Positions 1-7,351 of a stretch of 10,620 bases of DNA are shown here, piece by piece. Origin of the DNA: JAWUWD01 sp034112085 (GTDB taxonomy: Bacteria > Bacteroidota > Bacteroidia > Cytophagales > Cyclobacteriaceae). Both the position numbers and the translations under genes were made by a program. Below the pieces are notes generated by a model. The model worked only from the letters and a program-made list of their open reading frames with translations, was not told the origin of the DNA and did not search any database. Where the stretch lies: NCBI GenBank assembly GCA_034112085.1, contig JAWUWD010000102.1, forward strand, positions 1 through 10,620, read 5' to 3'. The stretch's first letter is position 1, and each line of letters starts with the position of its first letter.

Positions 1-2
1 AG

Positions 3-1121
3 AGAGACTATTATGAGGTGTTGGGTGTGGCTAAGTCAGCAGCTGCTGATGAAGTAAAAAAGGCATATAGAAAAATTGCCATTAAGTATCATCCTGACAA
101 GAATCCTGACAATCCAGAGGCTGAAGAAAAATTCAAAGAAGCTGCAGAAGCATACGATATACTAAGCAATCCTCAGAAAAAGCAAAAGTATGACCAATAT
201 GGTCATGCCGGAATGAATAGCAGAGGCGGTGGTGCTGGAGGAGGAATGGATATGGATGACATATTCTCTCAATTCGGTGTCCTTTTCGGTGGAGGAGGGG
301 GCGGTGGAAGCCCATTTGGTGATATGTTTGGTGGAGGTGGCGGAGGACGTGGCAGAAGACGTACCGGTTCCAATCTCAGGATAAAGCTCAAACTCAATCT
401 TGAAGAAATAGCCGATGGTGTAGAGAAGAAGATCAAGGTCAATCGTATGGTTGCGGCTGATGGTGTTACTTTCAAAACTTGTGCAACCTGTAAAGGTGCT
501 GGTCAAGTGAGAAGAGCAGTCAATACCATGCTCGGACAGATGGTGTCTTCAAGCACTTGTCCTACCTGTAATGGTGCTGGACAAATGATAGACCAAAGAC
601 CTTCAGGTGTAGATAGTTCAGGGCTATCTCCCAAAGAAGAAGTCATACCAGTGAAAATACCTGCGGGTGTAGCTGATGGCATGCAGCTATCAATGTCTGG
701 AAAAGGAAATGAAGCTCCCGGTGGTGGAGCAGCTGGAGATCTATTGATTATCATAGAAGAGAAAGAAAGCGAAGACTTAAAAAGAGATGGTAACAATGTA
801 ATATTTGATCTCTACTTGAACTTTATTGATGCTGTATTGGGGACTTCAGTAGAAGTGCCGACCATCGGTGGCAAAGTGAAAATCAAAATCGAACCTGGAA
901 CTCAAAGTGGTAGAATACTTCGACTAAGAGGCAAGGGAATCAAAGATATAAATGGGTATGGCAAAGGTGATCAATTGATTCATGTGAATCTCTGGACACC
1001 AAAAACACTCACAACTGATGAGAAAAACATCCTAGAAAAATTAAGAGACTCGGACAACTTCAAACCAAATCCTAGTAAAAATGACAAAGGGTTCTTCGAA
1101 CGAATGAAGGAGTTTTTCTAA
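3..1121 (+). CDS. dnaJ: Chaperone DnaJ (Hsp40), 5'-truncated by the window edge, with a reduced zinc-finger domain
   Basis: Co-chaperone that delivers unfolded clients to DnaK and stimulates its ATPase in the cytoplasm. The open frame runs to the left edge and reads RDYYEVLGV from base 3, the normal DnaJ N-terminus, so only a few residues are missing. The GTG at 18 is an internal valine and not the start. In order: a J domain with the HPD motif at bases 90-98; a long Gly-rich linker (about bases 222-352) with DDIF and FGDMF motifs; a central domain; and a complete C-terminal client-binding region (IPAGVADGMQLSMSGKGNE onward). Canonical DnaJ has four CxxCxGxG motifs. Here only two remain, CATCKGAG (480-503) and CPTCNGAG (558-581). 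Their spacing and the intervening LGQM segment identify them as motifs II and III. Where motif I should be there is MVAADGVTFKT, and where motif IV should be there is RPSGVDSSGLSPK. The frame is intact and the rest is well conserved, so this looks like a functional variant and not a pseudogene. A strong terminator follows. Confidence 0.95.
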   Translation, partial: RDYYEVLGVAKSAAADEVKKAYRKIAIKYHPDKNPDNPEAEEKFKEAAEAYDILSNPQKKQKYDQYGHAGMNSRGGGAGGGMDMDDIFSQFGVLFGGGGGGGSPFGDMFGGGGGGRGRRRTGSNLRIKLKLNLEEIADGVEKKIKVNRMVAADGVTFKTCATCKGAGQVRRAVNTMLGQMVSSSTCPTCNGAGQMIDQRPSGVDSSGLSPKEEVIPVKIPAGVADGMQLSMSGKGNEAPGGGAAGDLLIIIEEKESEDLKRDGNNVIFDLYLNFIDAVLGTSVEVPTIGGKVKIKIEPGTQSGRILRLRGKGIKDINGYGKGDQLIHVNLWTPKTLTTDEKNILEKLRDSDNFKPNPSKNDKGFFERMKEFF

Positions 1122-1144
1122 CGAACGACCAGTATCTACATACC

Positions 1145-1178
1145 AAAGGCAGGAAAAGTAAGTTTTTCTGCCTTTTTT
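1145..1178 (+). terminator. Intrinsic terminator after dnaJ
   Basis: The 13-nt arms 1145-1157 and 1163-1175 pair fully, with one G-U wobble, around the 5-nt loop GTAAG. The GC-rich core is GGCAG/CTGCC. The T-run continues to 1178, giving the classic Rho-independent layout 24 bases after the dnaJ stop. Confidence 0.9.
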
Positions 1179-1219
1179 AATGAAAAATGACAAATATCCT
1201 GTAACTCACTGTTCTAGTT

Positions 1220-1227
1220 TACGTTTG
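1220..1227 (+). promoter_or_regulatory. Possible Bacteroidota -7 promoter element (TAcgTTTG)
   Basis: This is an exact match to the Bacteroidota consensus TAnnTTTG, in the 107-base spacer after the dnaJ terminator. I see no convincing -33 TTG element at the usual distance upstream. It lies only 8 bases before the ATG at 1235, so transcription starting from it would give an almost leaderless mRNA. One short motif in AT-rich DNA can occur by chance. Confidence 0.4.
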
Positions 1228-1234
1228 TTTGAGG

Positions 1235-2128
1235 ATGTGGAAATATTTAGTGTCGGTTGGGATCACAATTTTACCCGTTATTAGTGGATTAGCTCAGGTT
1301 AAGAAGCAGTTTTCAATTGAGAAGAATAGCGACTTTGAAAAAGTTGAGTTGAGTTTCATGACTAAGTCTGGCATATGCTACGTCAAGCCTAGTCAACATG
1401 ATACTCCTTTAAGTATATATAGCAATCAAGACTTTGATGATTACGAGCATACGTTTAGCAAAAAAATTGCTGAAAAAACCTGTTTTGTAAACTTGTCACT
1501 CACTGATAAGAACTCCGATGACCTCAGTAAATCTATATCATCACGTATGTTTAGCGGAGAGAGCAAGGACAAACACAAAATATGGAAAGTCTATTTATCC
1601 GATGATTCTCATTACAATCTAGATCTTAACTACGGCATGGGTGAGGCATTCATTGATTTGTCAGGTCTGTCAATTGAGAACCTTAAAGTCAACTCTGGTA
1701 ATACTGATGTGAATATTGGTTTTATGTCCGGACTGGGCAATCAAGTAGTTATGGATACTTTTTTGGTCAAAGTAGAGTTAGGATCTGTCAATGTTCAAAA
1801 AATGAGTATGTCTAAGTCTAAACTCGTAATAGCTGATGTCGGCTTTGGAAATCTATCTCTTGATTATGATGATATTCCTGAACAATCTAGTGAAATTAAA
1901 GCCAGTGTAGGTGCAGGAAATTTAATTGTAACAATACCTAGTAAAGAGGTGCCTGTCATCGTCAAGATCAACGATTCGCTTCTTTGCAGAGTTCGACTCA
2001 GTAAGTCTTTTAACGAAATAGAGAAGAATGTGTTTGTAAATCCATCATATAAAGAAGGAGCAGATAACTTATTGTCCTTTGATGTAGACGTTTCTCTGGG
2101 AACCGTAGTTTTCAAAGAAGCTAATTAG
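1235..2128 (+). CDS. Predicted secreted protein with LiaF/toast_rack-like beta-repeat domain, function unknown
   Basis: A protein of about 297 residues that I cannot assign to a named gene. The N-terminus MWKYLVSVGITILPVISGLA is a hydrophobic Sec-type signal peptide with likely cleavage after A20, so the mature protein is probably periplasmic or surface-exposed. No further membrane segment or lipobox is visible. The middle and C-terminal parts (about residues 125-235) hold short repeated beta-strand units: NYGMGEAFIDLSGL, then LKVNSGNTDVNIGF, then ADVGFGNLSLDYDD, then IKASVGAGNLIVTIP. This Gly-x-Gly/hydrophobic rhythm is typical of the right-handed beta-repeat folds annotated as toast_rack, DUF2154/LiaF C-terminal or DUF4097. 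Relatives in Firmicutes take part in cell-envelope stress responses, but that role cannot be carried over here. A TTG at 1229 would add two residues. I prefer the ATG at 1235, because the signal peptide fits and a -7-like element sits just upstream. The gene appears to be a single unit. Confidence 0.75.
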   Translation: MWKYLVSVGITILPVISGLAQVKKQFSIEKNSDFEKVELSFMTKSGICYVKPSQHDTPLSIYSNQDFDDYEHTFSKKIAEKTCFVNLSLTDKNSDDLSKSISSRMFSGESKDKHKIWKVYLSDDSHYNLDLNYGMGEAFIDLSGLSIENLKVNSGNTDVNIGFMSGLGNQVVMDTFLVKVELGSVNVQKMSMSKSKLVIADVGFGNLSLDYDDIPEQSSEIKASVGAGNLIVTIPSKEVPVIVKINDSLLCRVRLSKSFNEIEKNVFVNPSYKEGADNLLSFDVDVSLGTVVFKEAN

Positions 2129-2208
2129 GTCTTCTTCATCCTATTTACTCGTTTAACACATTAATTTTCCGTTACTACAATTCCCCCCGATAGTACTATT
2201 AAAATAAA

Positions 2209-2216
2209 TAGCTTTG
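2209..2216 (+). promoter_or_regulatory. Likely Bacteroidota -7 promoter element (TAgcTTTG) for the ABC exporter genes
   Basis: This is an exact TAnnTTTG match within the 148-base spacer upstream of the ABC transporter pair, inside an AT-rich run. It would place the transcription start near 2222 and give a leader of roughly 55 bases before the TTG start at 2277. No clear TTTG -33 element is seen. The leader contains a perfect 10-bp palindrome, ACTAATTAGT (2245-2254), followed by another ACTAA at 2261-2265. The rest of the spacer (2129-2276) shows no gene and no obvious terminator for the upstream gene. Confidence 0.5.
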
Positions 2217-2276
2217 CAAGTGTAATAAATCTCATTGATTTGTCACTAATTAGTAAGAAAACTAAACTCAGCTATT

Positions 2277-3194
2277 TTGAATATTTTAGAAGTAAAAAAC
2301 ATTTCAAAGTCGTACGCTGATCATCAAGCACTAAAAGATGTCAGTTTATCGATTCCGAAACAAAGCATATTTGGTCTGCTAGGTCCAAATGGTGCAGGTA
2401 AAACCACTCTTATACGTATTATTAATCAAATCATTGAAGCTGATCAAGGAGAAATCACGATCAACGGAGAGCCGCTTTGTCAAGATCATATAAAAATGAT
2501 CGGATACTTACCTGAAGAACGAGGTCTTTATAAGAAGATGAAGGTCGGAGAGCAACTTGTTTACCTTGGTCAACTTAGGGGATTGTCTAGAAAAGATTCC
2601 ATTGCAAAAGGAAAAGCATGGTCTGAAAAATTAGATATAATGGACTGGTGGGGTAAAAAAGTAGAAGACCTTTCTAAAGGGATGGCTCAAAAAATCCAGT
2701 TTATCGCCACCGTAATGCACGAGCCAGAATTGATCATATTAGATGAGCCTTTCTCAGGATTTGATCCAATCAATGCAAACTTGATAAAAGATGAAATACT
2801 TGCCCTAAGAGATAAAGGTTGTACAATCATATTCTCTACCCACCGAATGGAATCTGTTGAGCAACTATGTGATCATATAGCGATGATCAACCTATCTGAA
2901 AAGATATTAGATGGCACCAAAAAGGAGATAAAGAATTCTTATCGTAGTAACACTTACTTGGTAGATCATAAGGGTGATATATCTGGGCTTTCTGAAAAAT
3001 TCGACATTTTAGAAAAGAACGCTTCTGAAGAAGAAGGGGCATTTCATTCTGTGATTAAGATCGAAAATGAGTCAACGCCAAACTTTCTTATTTCGGAACT
3101 TATTGGTAAAACAGAGGTTCATTCTTTTGTCGAAAAAATTCCAAGCATCAACGATATATTTATTGCGAAAGTAGAAGGAGGTAATCATGAATAA
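2277..3194 (+). CDS. ABC transporter ATP-binding protein, NatA/YhaQ type
   Basis: ATPase subunit of an ABC-2 type exporter; it powers the permease encoded immediately downstream. It is 305 residues with one nucleotide-binding domain: Walker A GPNGAGKT (36-43), signature LSKGM (132-136), Walker B LIILDEP with catalytic E157, and the switch histidine in STHRM (H189). The Q-loop position reads GYLPEERGLY, with Glu where many ABC ATPases have Gln. As I recall, this is usual in the YhaQ-like group. Residues from about 220 to the end form a C-terminal extension like the DUF4162 domain of this group. The only plausible start is TTG at 2277: an in-frame stop lies at 2247-2249, no ATG lies between, and the protein begins MNILEVKNISKSY as expected. 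No Shine-Dalgarno sequence precedes it. Its last 8 bases overlap the permease gene. The substrate is unknown; sodium, drugs and peptides are all possible from family knowledge. Confidence 0.92.
   Translation: MNILEVKNISKSYADHQALKDVSLSIPKQSIFGLLGPNGAGKTTLIRIINQIIEADQGEITINGEPLCQDHIKMIGYLPEERGLYKKMKVGEQLVYLGQLRGLSRKDSIAKGKAWSEKLDIMDWWGKKVEDLSKGMAQKIQFIATVMHEPELIILDEPFSGFDPINANLIKDEILALRDKGCTIIFSTHRMESVEQLCDHIAMINLSEKILDGTKKEIKNSYRSNTYLVDHKGDISGLSEKFDILEKNASEEEGAFHSVIKIENESTPNFLISELIGKTEVHSFVEKIPSINDIFIAKVEGGNHE
3175..3182 (+). promoter_or_regulatory. Strong Shine-Dalgarno site AAGGAGGT before the permease
   Basis: A near-perfect anti-16S match inside the last codons of the ATPase gene, four bases before the ATG at 3187. 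It fixes the permease start. It is notable because the other starts in this window show no such site. Together with the 8-bp gene overlap it suggests translation coupled to, or boosted relative to, the ATPase. Confidence 0.75.
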
Positions 3195-4518
3195 GGTATT
3201 ATTAATCATTCAAAGAGAGTTTTTAAGTAGAGTACAGAAAAAGTCTTTTCTATTAGCCACATTATTAGTGCCTTTATTATTTCCCGCAATAATTGGTGGA
3301 ATGGCATATTTCGCTTATCAGCAAGACAAAAATGCAGATTTACGAGTTGTTGAGATTATTGATGAAAGTGGATTATTTACTTGGGAGAATACCTCAAAGT
3401 ATGAATACCTCACTTTGGATATCCCATTAGAGCAAGCCAAAACGGCCTACAATGAGTCAGAGCATTTTGCCTTAATTTACATTCCAGCTATGGAAATTGA
3501 ATCCCCTGCGGGTATTAATTTTTATTCTAAAAATAGTCCTGGAGTATCATTAATCTCTGAATTTGAACGAAAAATAGAAAGACAAATTCACGACATCAAG
3601 TTGAAAAAGTCAGGGATATCACAGGAGGTATTAGATAATCTTCGTTCTGATGTAAATATTGAGTCTTTTAATATAGAAGATGGAGAAGAGAAGAAAAGTG
3701 ATTCTACTGCGTTATTTGCAGTTGGATACTTGATGGGATTCTTAATTTACATCTTCTTGTTTGCCTATGGATCACAGGTGATGCAAGGTGTTATAGAGGA
3801 AAAGAGTAGCAAAATTATTGAAATAATTGTTTCTACAGTTAAGCCATTTCATCTAATGATGGGAAAAGTTATAGGAGTAGCTTCTGTGGGTTTGGTACAG
3901 TTCACCATATGGATACTATTGTCAACGGCCATTTTTTCTGCTGCAGGCGCGTACTTTGGTAGTAATATGCCTCAAGATATTATAGTAGAACAAGCAATGG
4001 GTGAAATGCCGGATGTAGAAGGAGTAGCAGAACTTAAGTCCATCACAATGGATAACAAAGTTCAAAAAATCATGGATAAGTTTAGTGATATTCCTATCAC
4101 CAAAATCGTCTTGCTATTTATTTTTTACTTCTTGGGAGGATATTTACTTTATGGTGCTCTATTTGCCGCGGTAGGTTCAGCAGTCGATAATGCTGCAGAT
4201 GCACAGCAATTTATGCTACCTATTATGTTACCAATTATAGTTGGTCTTATGGGGCTCTTTATGTTCGTGTTTGAGGACCCACATAGCTCCATCAGTTTTT
4301 GGTTATCTATCATTCCATTAACTTCCCCTATCGTCATGATGGGTAGAATTGGTTTTGGTGTGCCGTGGTGGGAAGTGGCGTTATCTATGACCCTACTCGT
4401 TGCTGGGTTTACATTTACAGTTTGGATGGCCGGAAGAATATACCGTGTAGGAATATTGATGCACGGTGTGAAAGTAAACTACAAAGTATTAGCGAAGTGG
4501 TTTATGATGAAGAATTGA
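3187..4518 (+). CDS. ABC-2 type transporter permease, NatB/YhaP-like
   Basis: Membrane subunit of the exporter, 443 residues, in the inner membrane. The topology read from hydrophobicity fits the ABC-2 membrane 3 (NatB) layout. A first helix at about 21-45 is followed by a large polar domain (about 46-172), which should lie outside the cytoplasm. A C-terminal bundle has helices near 176-199, 227-257, 305-333, 341-362, 368-388 and 397-418. The segment at 202-228, starting VIEEKSSKIIEIIVSTVKP, is the characteristic EEK-type cytoplasmic coupling region that contacts the ATPase. An acidic, amphipathic stretch (about 258-300) separates two of the helices. The start is set by the Shine-Dalgarno site at 3175-3182. 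The gene overlaps the ATPase gene by 8 bp and ends about 40 bases before a bidirectional terminator, so the two form a complete two-gene transporter operon. No separate binding or membrane-fusion protein is adjacent, so the substrate cannot be inferred. Confidence 0.92.
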   Translation: MNKVLLIIQREFLSRVQKKSFLLATLLVPLLFPAIIGGMAYFAYQQDKNADLRVVEIIDESGLFTWENTSKYEYLTLDIPLEQAKTAYNESEHFALIYIPAMEIESPAGINFYSKNSPGVSLISEFERKIERQIHDIKLKKSGISQEVLDNLRSDVNIESFNIEDGEEKKSDSTALFAVGYLMGFLIYIFLFAYGSQVMQGVIEEKSSKIIEIIVSTVKPFHLMMGKVIGVASVGLVQFTIWILLSTAIFSAAGAYFGSNMPQDIIVEQAMGEMPDVEGVAELKSITMDNKVQKIMDKFSDIPITKIVLLFIFYFLGGYLLYGALFAAVGSAVDNAADAQQFMLPIMLPIIVGLMGLFMFVFEDPHSSISFWLSIIPLTSPIVMMGRIGFGVPWWEVALSMTLLVAGFTFTVWMAGRIYRVGILMHGVKVNYKVLAKWFMMKN

Positions 4519-4559
4519 TTTTTAAGACATGGACTAGTTCGTGAATTTATACTTGATTA

Positions 4560-4598
4560 AAATAAGAAGGCTATCCAATTTGGATAGCCTTCTTATTT
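4560..4598. terminator. Bidirectional intrinsic terminator between permease and panB
   Basis: Arms 4560-4576 and 4582-4598 are exact reverse complements (17 bp, core AAGGCTATCC/GGATAGCCTT) around a 5-nt loop. The outer arm ends are AT-rich, so a short T-tract is present in the transcript from either strand. It lies 41 bases after the + strand permease stop and 17 bases after the - strand panB stop, as expected for a shared terminator of convergent genes. Confidence 0.88.
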
Positions 4599-4615
4599 AT
4601 GATTTATTATTATCA

Positions 4616-5434
4616 TCAATATTGCTCTTGTTCATTAGGGAAGTCTTCGGCTTTGACATCCTTGATAAAGTTGCTTACAGCATCAGTAATCACAGTATCT
4701 AAGTCAGCATATCTTCTTAAGAATCTAGGAGCAAACTCCTTGGTGATCCCCAACATATCCTGCATGACCAATACCTGTCCATCAACACCTGCTCCTGCCC
4801 CTATTCCAATTATTGGAATGCTTACCTCCTTGGCGACTCTCTCAGCCAAGTCGGCAGGAATTTTTTCTACGACTATGGCAAAACATCCACACTCTTCTAA
4901 CATTTTAGCATCTTCTATTAGTGTCTGAGCTTCGATTTCATCTTTGGCCCGTACTGTATAGGTTCCAAATTTGAAAATGGATTGAGGAGTGAGTCCTAAA
5001 TGTCCCATAACTGGTACTCCAGCGCTCAATATTCTTGTTACAGAATCTTTGATTTCTCGTCCACCCTCCATCTTGACAGCATGTCCTCCTGCCTCTTTCA
5101 TGATTCTAATAGCTGACCTTAATGCTTCAGAAGAGTTCCCCTGATAAGAACCAAAAGGCATGTCAACTACCACAAAAGCTCTTTTGACAGCCTTCACCAC
5201 AGAAGTGGCGTGATAGATCATGTGATCTAGTGTGATGGGTAGAGTGGTTTCATTTCCTGCCATTACATTGGAAGCCGAGTCGCCTACCAATAGGACATCT
5301 ATACCTGCGCCATCCAGTATTTGCGCCATGGAGAAATCATAAGCTGTGAGCATTGATATCTTTTCTCCACGAAGCTTCATTTCTTGAAGCTGGTGTGTTG
5401 TGATTTTCTTGATGTTTGGTCTATGGATCGACAT
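4616..5434 (-). CDS. panB: 3-methyl-2-oxobutanoate hydroxymethyltransferase (ketopantoate synthase)
   Basis: Catalyses the first committed step of pantothenate and CoA synthesis: transfer of a one-carbon unit from 5,10-methylene-tetrahydrofolate to 2-oxoisovalerate, giving ketopantoate, in the cytoplasm. The 272 residues match the usual length of about 260-280. Recognisable TIM-barrel motifs are TAYDFSMAQ (30-38), LLVGDSASNVMAG with metal ligand D52, VVVDMPFGSY with D91, AVKMEGG with E123, GHLGLTPQ (144-151), and the catalytic Glu in FAIVVEKIPA (E190). IPIIGIGAGAGVDGQVLV closes the barrel. All expected key residues are present. The short acidic tail FPNEQEQY is variable in the family. It is the last of four leftward genes, starting 21 bases after the histidine-kinase stop, and is followed by the bidirectional terminator. 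No Shine-Dalgarno site is evident. panC and panD are not in the window. Confidence 0.96.
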   Translation of the reverse strand: MSIHRPNIKKITTHQLQEMKLRGEKISMLTAYDFSMAQILDGAGIDVLLVGDSASNVMAGNETTLPITLDHMIYHATSVVKAVKRAFVVVDMPFGSYQGNSSEALRSAIRIMKEAGGHAVKMEGGREIKDSVTRILSAGVPVMGHLGLTPQSIFKFGTYTVRAKDEIEAQTLIEDAKMLEECGCFAIVVEKIPADLAERVAKEVSIPIIGIGAGAGVDGQVLVMQDMLGITKEFAPRFLRRYADLDTVITDAVSNFIKDVKAEDFPNEQEQY

Positions 5435-5455
5435 GATTTCTATAATCTAATGATA

Positions 5456-7330
5456 TTAATCGTTTACATTTTTAGTGTTATTCGGAATCGTAATGGTAAA
5501 GATAGTTTCGACATACGGCTCAGAAACTACAGATACTTTTGCATTCAACTTATTAGCGACATTCTTCACAATATAAAGCCCCAATCCAGAGCCCTCACTA
5601 TGATCTGACGCTCTATGAAACATATCAAATATATGCGGTATTTGATCTTTGGGGATTCCCTCACCATTATCTATAACTTTGATAATGGCTTCCTTTTTAT
5701 TGGTCTCGATATCTACGATTACCTTAGACAATTCCTTTTCTGTATCTCGGTATTTGATCGCATTGGAAATAATATTATTAAGAATGACCTTAACTCTTGT
5801 GAGATCTGTGACAAATGGAAATGGCTGTTTTACTTTAGTTTCTAAGCTCAGGTTGTCAGTATCCAATGCATTATAATAGCCATCAACGCTATGGTCAATC
5901 TCCACCATGAATTGAACCTCAACATGAGGGTCGTCTACTCGGTCATTTCTAGAGATGCTCAATAACTCTTTCACTAGATGATCTAGCTTATTGATACTTC
6001 GTTCTATTCGGTCTATATATTCATCACGGAGATACTGATCATCCTCGTGACGATAGATATTGATTAGACCCAAGATCGAACGCAATGGAGACCGTAAGTC
6101 ATGAGAAGAATGGTACACAAAGCTGTCAAGCTCAAAGTTGACTTTTTGAAGCTCAATAGTGTCTAATTTACTTTGTGTGATATCTACAGCTATGGACTCA
6201 GAGATATTTTCATTGGGAAATAGTCTTGTGTTAATTAATAGCCAAATTTTCTCACCCGTAGCTTTATTGACTTGTAATTCAAAATTTTCAATTCTATTAT
6301 CTTCAGAAGATTTTATTAGTCTAGCTCTATCTTGAGGATCGACATAGTACCCCAGCGTTTTTTTATCTACAGGCCCAGTCTCTCCCAACAATTCCCACAT
6401 CTTTCTATTGGCATCTATGATCTGCCCCGTGGTCATATCTTCTCTTATAATACCAATTACTGAATTCTCAAACAGCATCTGATACTTCTCTTCTCTACTT
6501 TTAATCTTTCCTTTTGATCTTACGCTCTCGGTAATATCAATGAGAACACATTCTATAACTCCTTCTTCAGGAAAAATCGATGACGAAAATGAAACCCAGA
6601 TAGGTTCACCATTAGCCTTTCTTATCTTCAACTCCCTCGATTGAATTTTTCCCTCAGATTTCAGCTCTGCAACTATTTCCTCCCGATCTTCTGGATTATA
6701 ATAATAATCCATTGTTGAAAACTCCTTCACATGACCAATCCCAAGAAGTTTTAAGAATTCATTATTGCATTCATACACTTCACCCGTCTCTATTTTGGAT
6801 CTAAATATTGCTACAAGCGAGTTTTGAAATAGTGCCTTGTACTTCTCTCTGCTTGTAGTCAGCTCATTTAGCATTTTACGATGCTCTGTGATATCAATGT
6901 GCGCCCCGGAGATCCGATAAACAACTCCTTGATCATCAATCTTTGCTAGAGCTTTCGACCTTATCCATTTATAAGTTCCATCCTTATGTCGTAGTCTAAA
7001 TACACTATTATATTTTGTCTTTTTTGAAGCGACAAATTTATCAAGGGTTTCAACTGCTTGCTGCTTGTCTTCCGGGTGAAGAAGAGATTCCCATAGTCCA
7101 TGTAATTCTAATTCTTCGCCTGGCTCAAAACCAAGCATGGTTTTCCAAGGCTTACTGACAAAGGATCTATTTTTCAGTAAATCCCAATCCCATAAACCGT
7201 CATTTGCCCCTTCTGATGCATGCCTATATTTATCAATTCGATCCACTAATTCATTATTCTCAACTTCCTTTTCTGCAAGCTGTTGCCTCAAACGATTGAT
7301 GGTCTCTATATGATTGGGTGTCTCGGACAT
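5456..7330 (-). CDS. Soluble hybrid-free sensor histidine kinase with three PAS domains
   Basis: A two-component sensor kinase of 624 residues with no signal peptide or membrane helix, so it should sense a cytoplasmic cue. Domains in order: an N-terminal coiled coil (about 5-37, heptad-like INRLRQQLAEKEVENNEL); PAS-1 with PAC (about 38-150, PAS_3-like, WDWDLLKN and DGTYKWIRSKA); PAS-2 (about 161-270); PAS-3 (about 280-388); a HisKA dimerisation domain with H-box YHSSHDLRSPL and phosphoacceptor H410; and a HATPase_c domain with N-box ILNNIISNAIKY (516-527), G1 box DNGEGIP (554-560) and G2 box GSGLGL (580-585). All catalytic boxes look intact. PAS-2 and PAS-3 align with each other at about 119 residues offset and probably arose by tandem duplication. 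No receiver domain is fused and no response regulator is encoded nearby, so the partner is unknown. The ATG at 7330 lies 21 bases after the upstream stop, which supports co-transcription. Confidence 0.93.
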   Translation of the reverse strand: MSETPNHIETINRLRQQLAEKEVENNELVDRIDKYRHASEGANDGLWDWDLLKNRSFVSKPWKTMLGFEPGEELELHGLWESLLHPEDKQQAVETLDKFVASKKTKYNSVFRLRHKDGTYKWIRSKALAKIDDQGVVYRISGAHIDITEHRKMLNELTTSREKYKALFQNSLVAIFRSKIETGEVYECNNEFLKLLGIGHVKEFSTMDYYYNPEDREEIVAELKSEGKIQSRELKIRKANGEPIWVSFSSSIFPEEGVIECVLIDITESVRSKGKIKSREEKYQMLFENSVIGIIREDMTTGQIIDANRKMWELLGETGPVDKKTLGYYVDPQDRARLIKSSEDNRIENFELQVNKATGEKIWLLINTRLFPNENISESIAVDITQSKLDTIELQKVNFELDSFVYHSSHDLRSPLRSILGLINIYRHEDDQYLRDEYIDRIERSINKLDHLVKELLSISRNDRVDDPHVEVQFMVEIDHSVDGYYNALDTDNLSLETKVKQPFPFVTDLTRVKVILNNIISNAIKYRDTEKELSKVIVDIETNKKEAIIKVIDNGEGIPKDQIPHIFDMFHRASDHSEGSGLGLYIVKNVANKLNAKVSVVSEPYVETIFTITIPNNTKNVND

Positions 7331-7351
7331 AAATTAGGAGAGCCTAAATAA

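Noticed and set aside
18..20. GTG as the start codon of dnaJ
   Set aside because: The frame stays open to the window edge and encodes RDYYE just before it, the conserved DnaJ N-terminus. The gene is cut by the window and does not start at the GTG.
285..352. GGN-rich tracts as a DNA-level repeat or phase-variable element
   Set aside because: They encode the Gly-rich linker normal for DnaJ, use mixed GGN codons and keep the frame. There is no uniform repeat unit.
162..506. Open frames on the - strand inside dnaJ
   Set aside because: They lie antisense to the strongly conserved dnaJ frame, and their Pro/Ser-rich sequence simply mirrors the Gly-rich repeat codons.
2277..4518. ABC pair as a dedicated antibiotic-resistance or bacteriocin exporter
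   Set aside because: No biosynthesis, immunity or peptidase-domain genes are nearby, and the NatA/NatB-like family is too broad to name a substrate.
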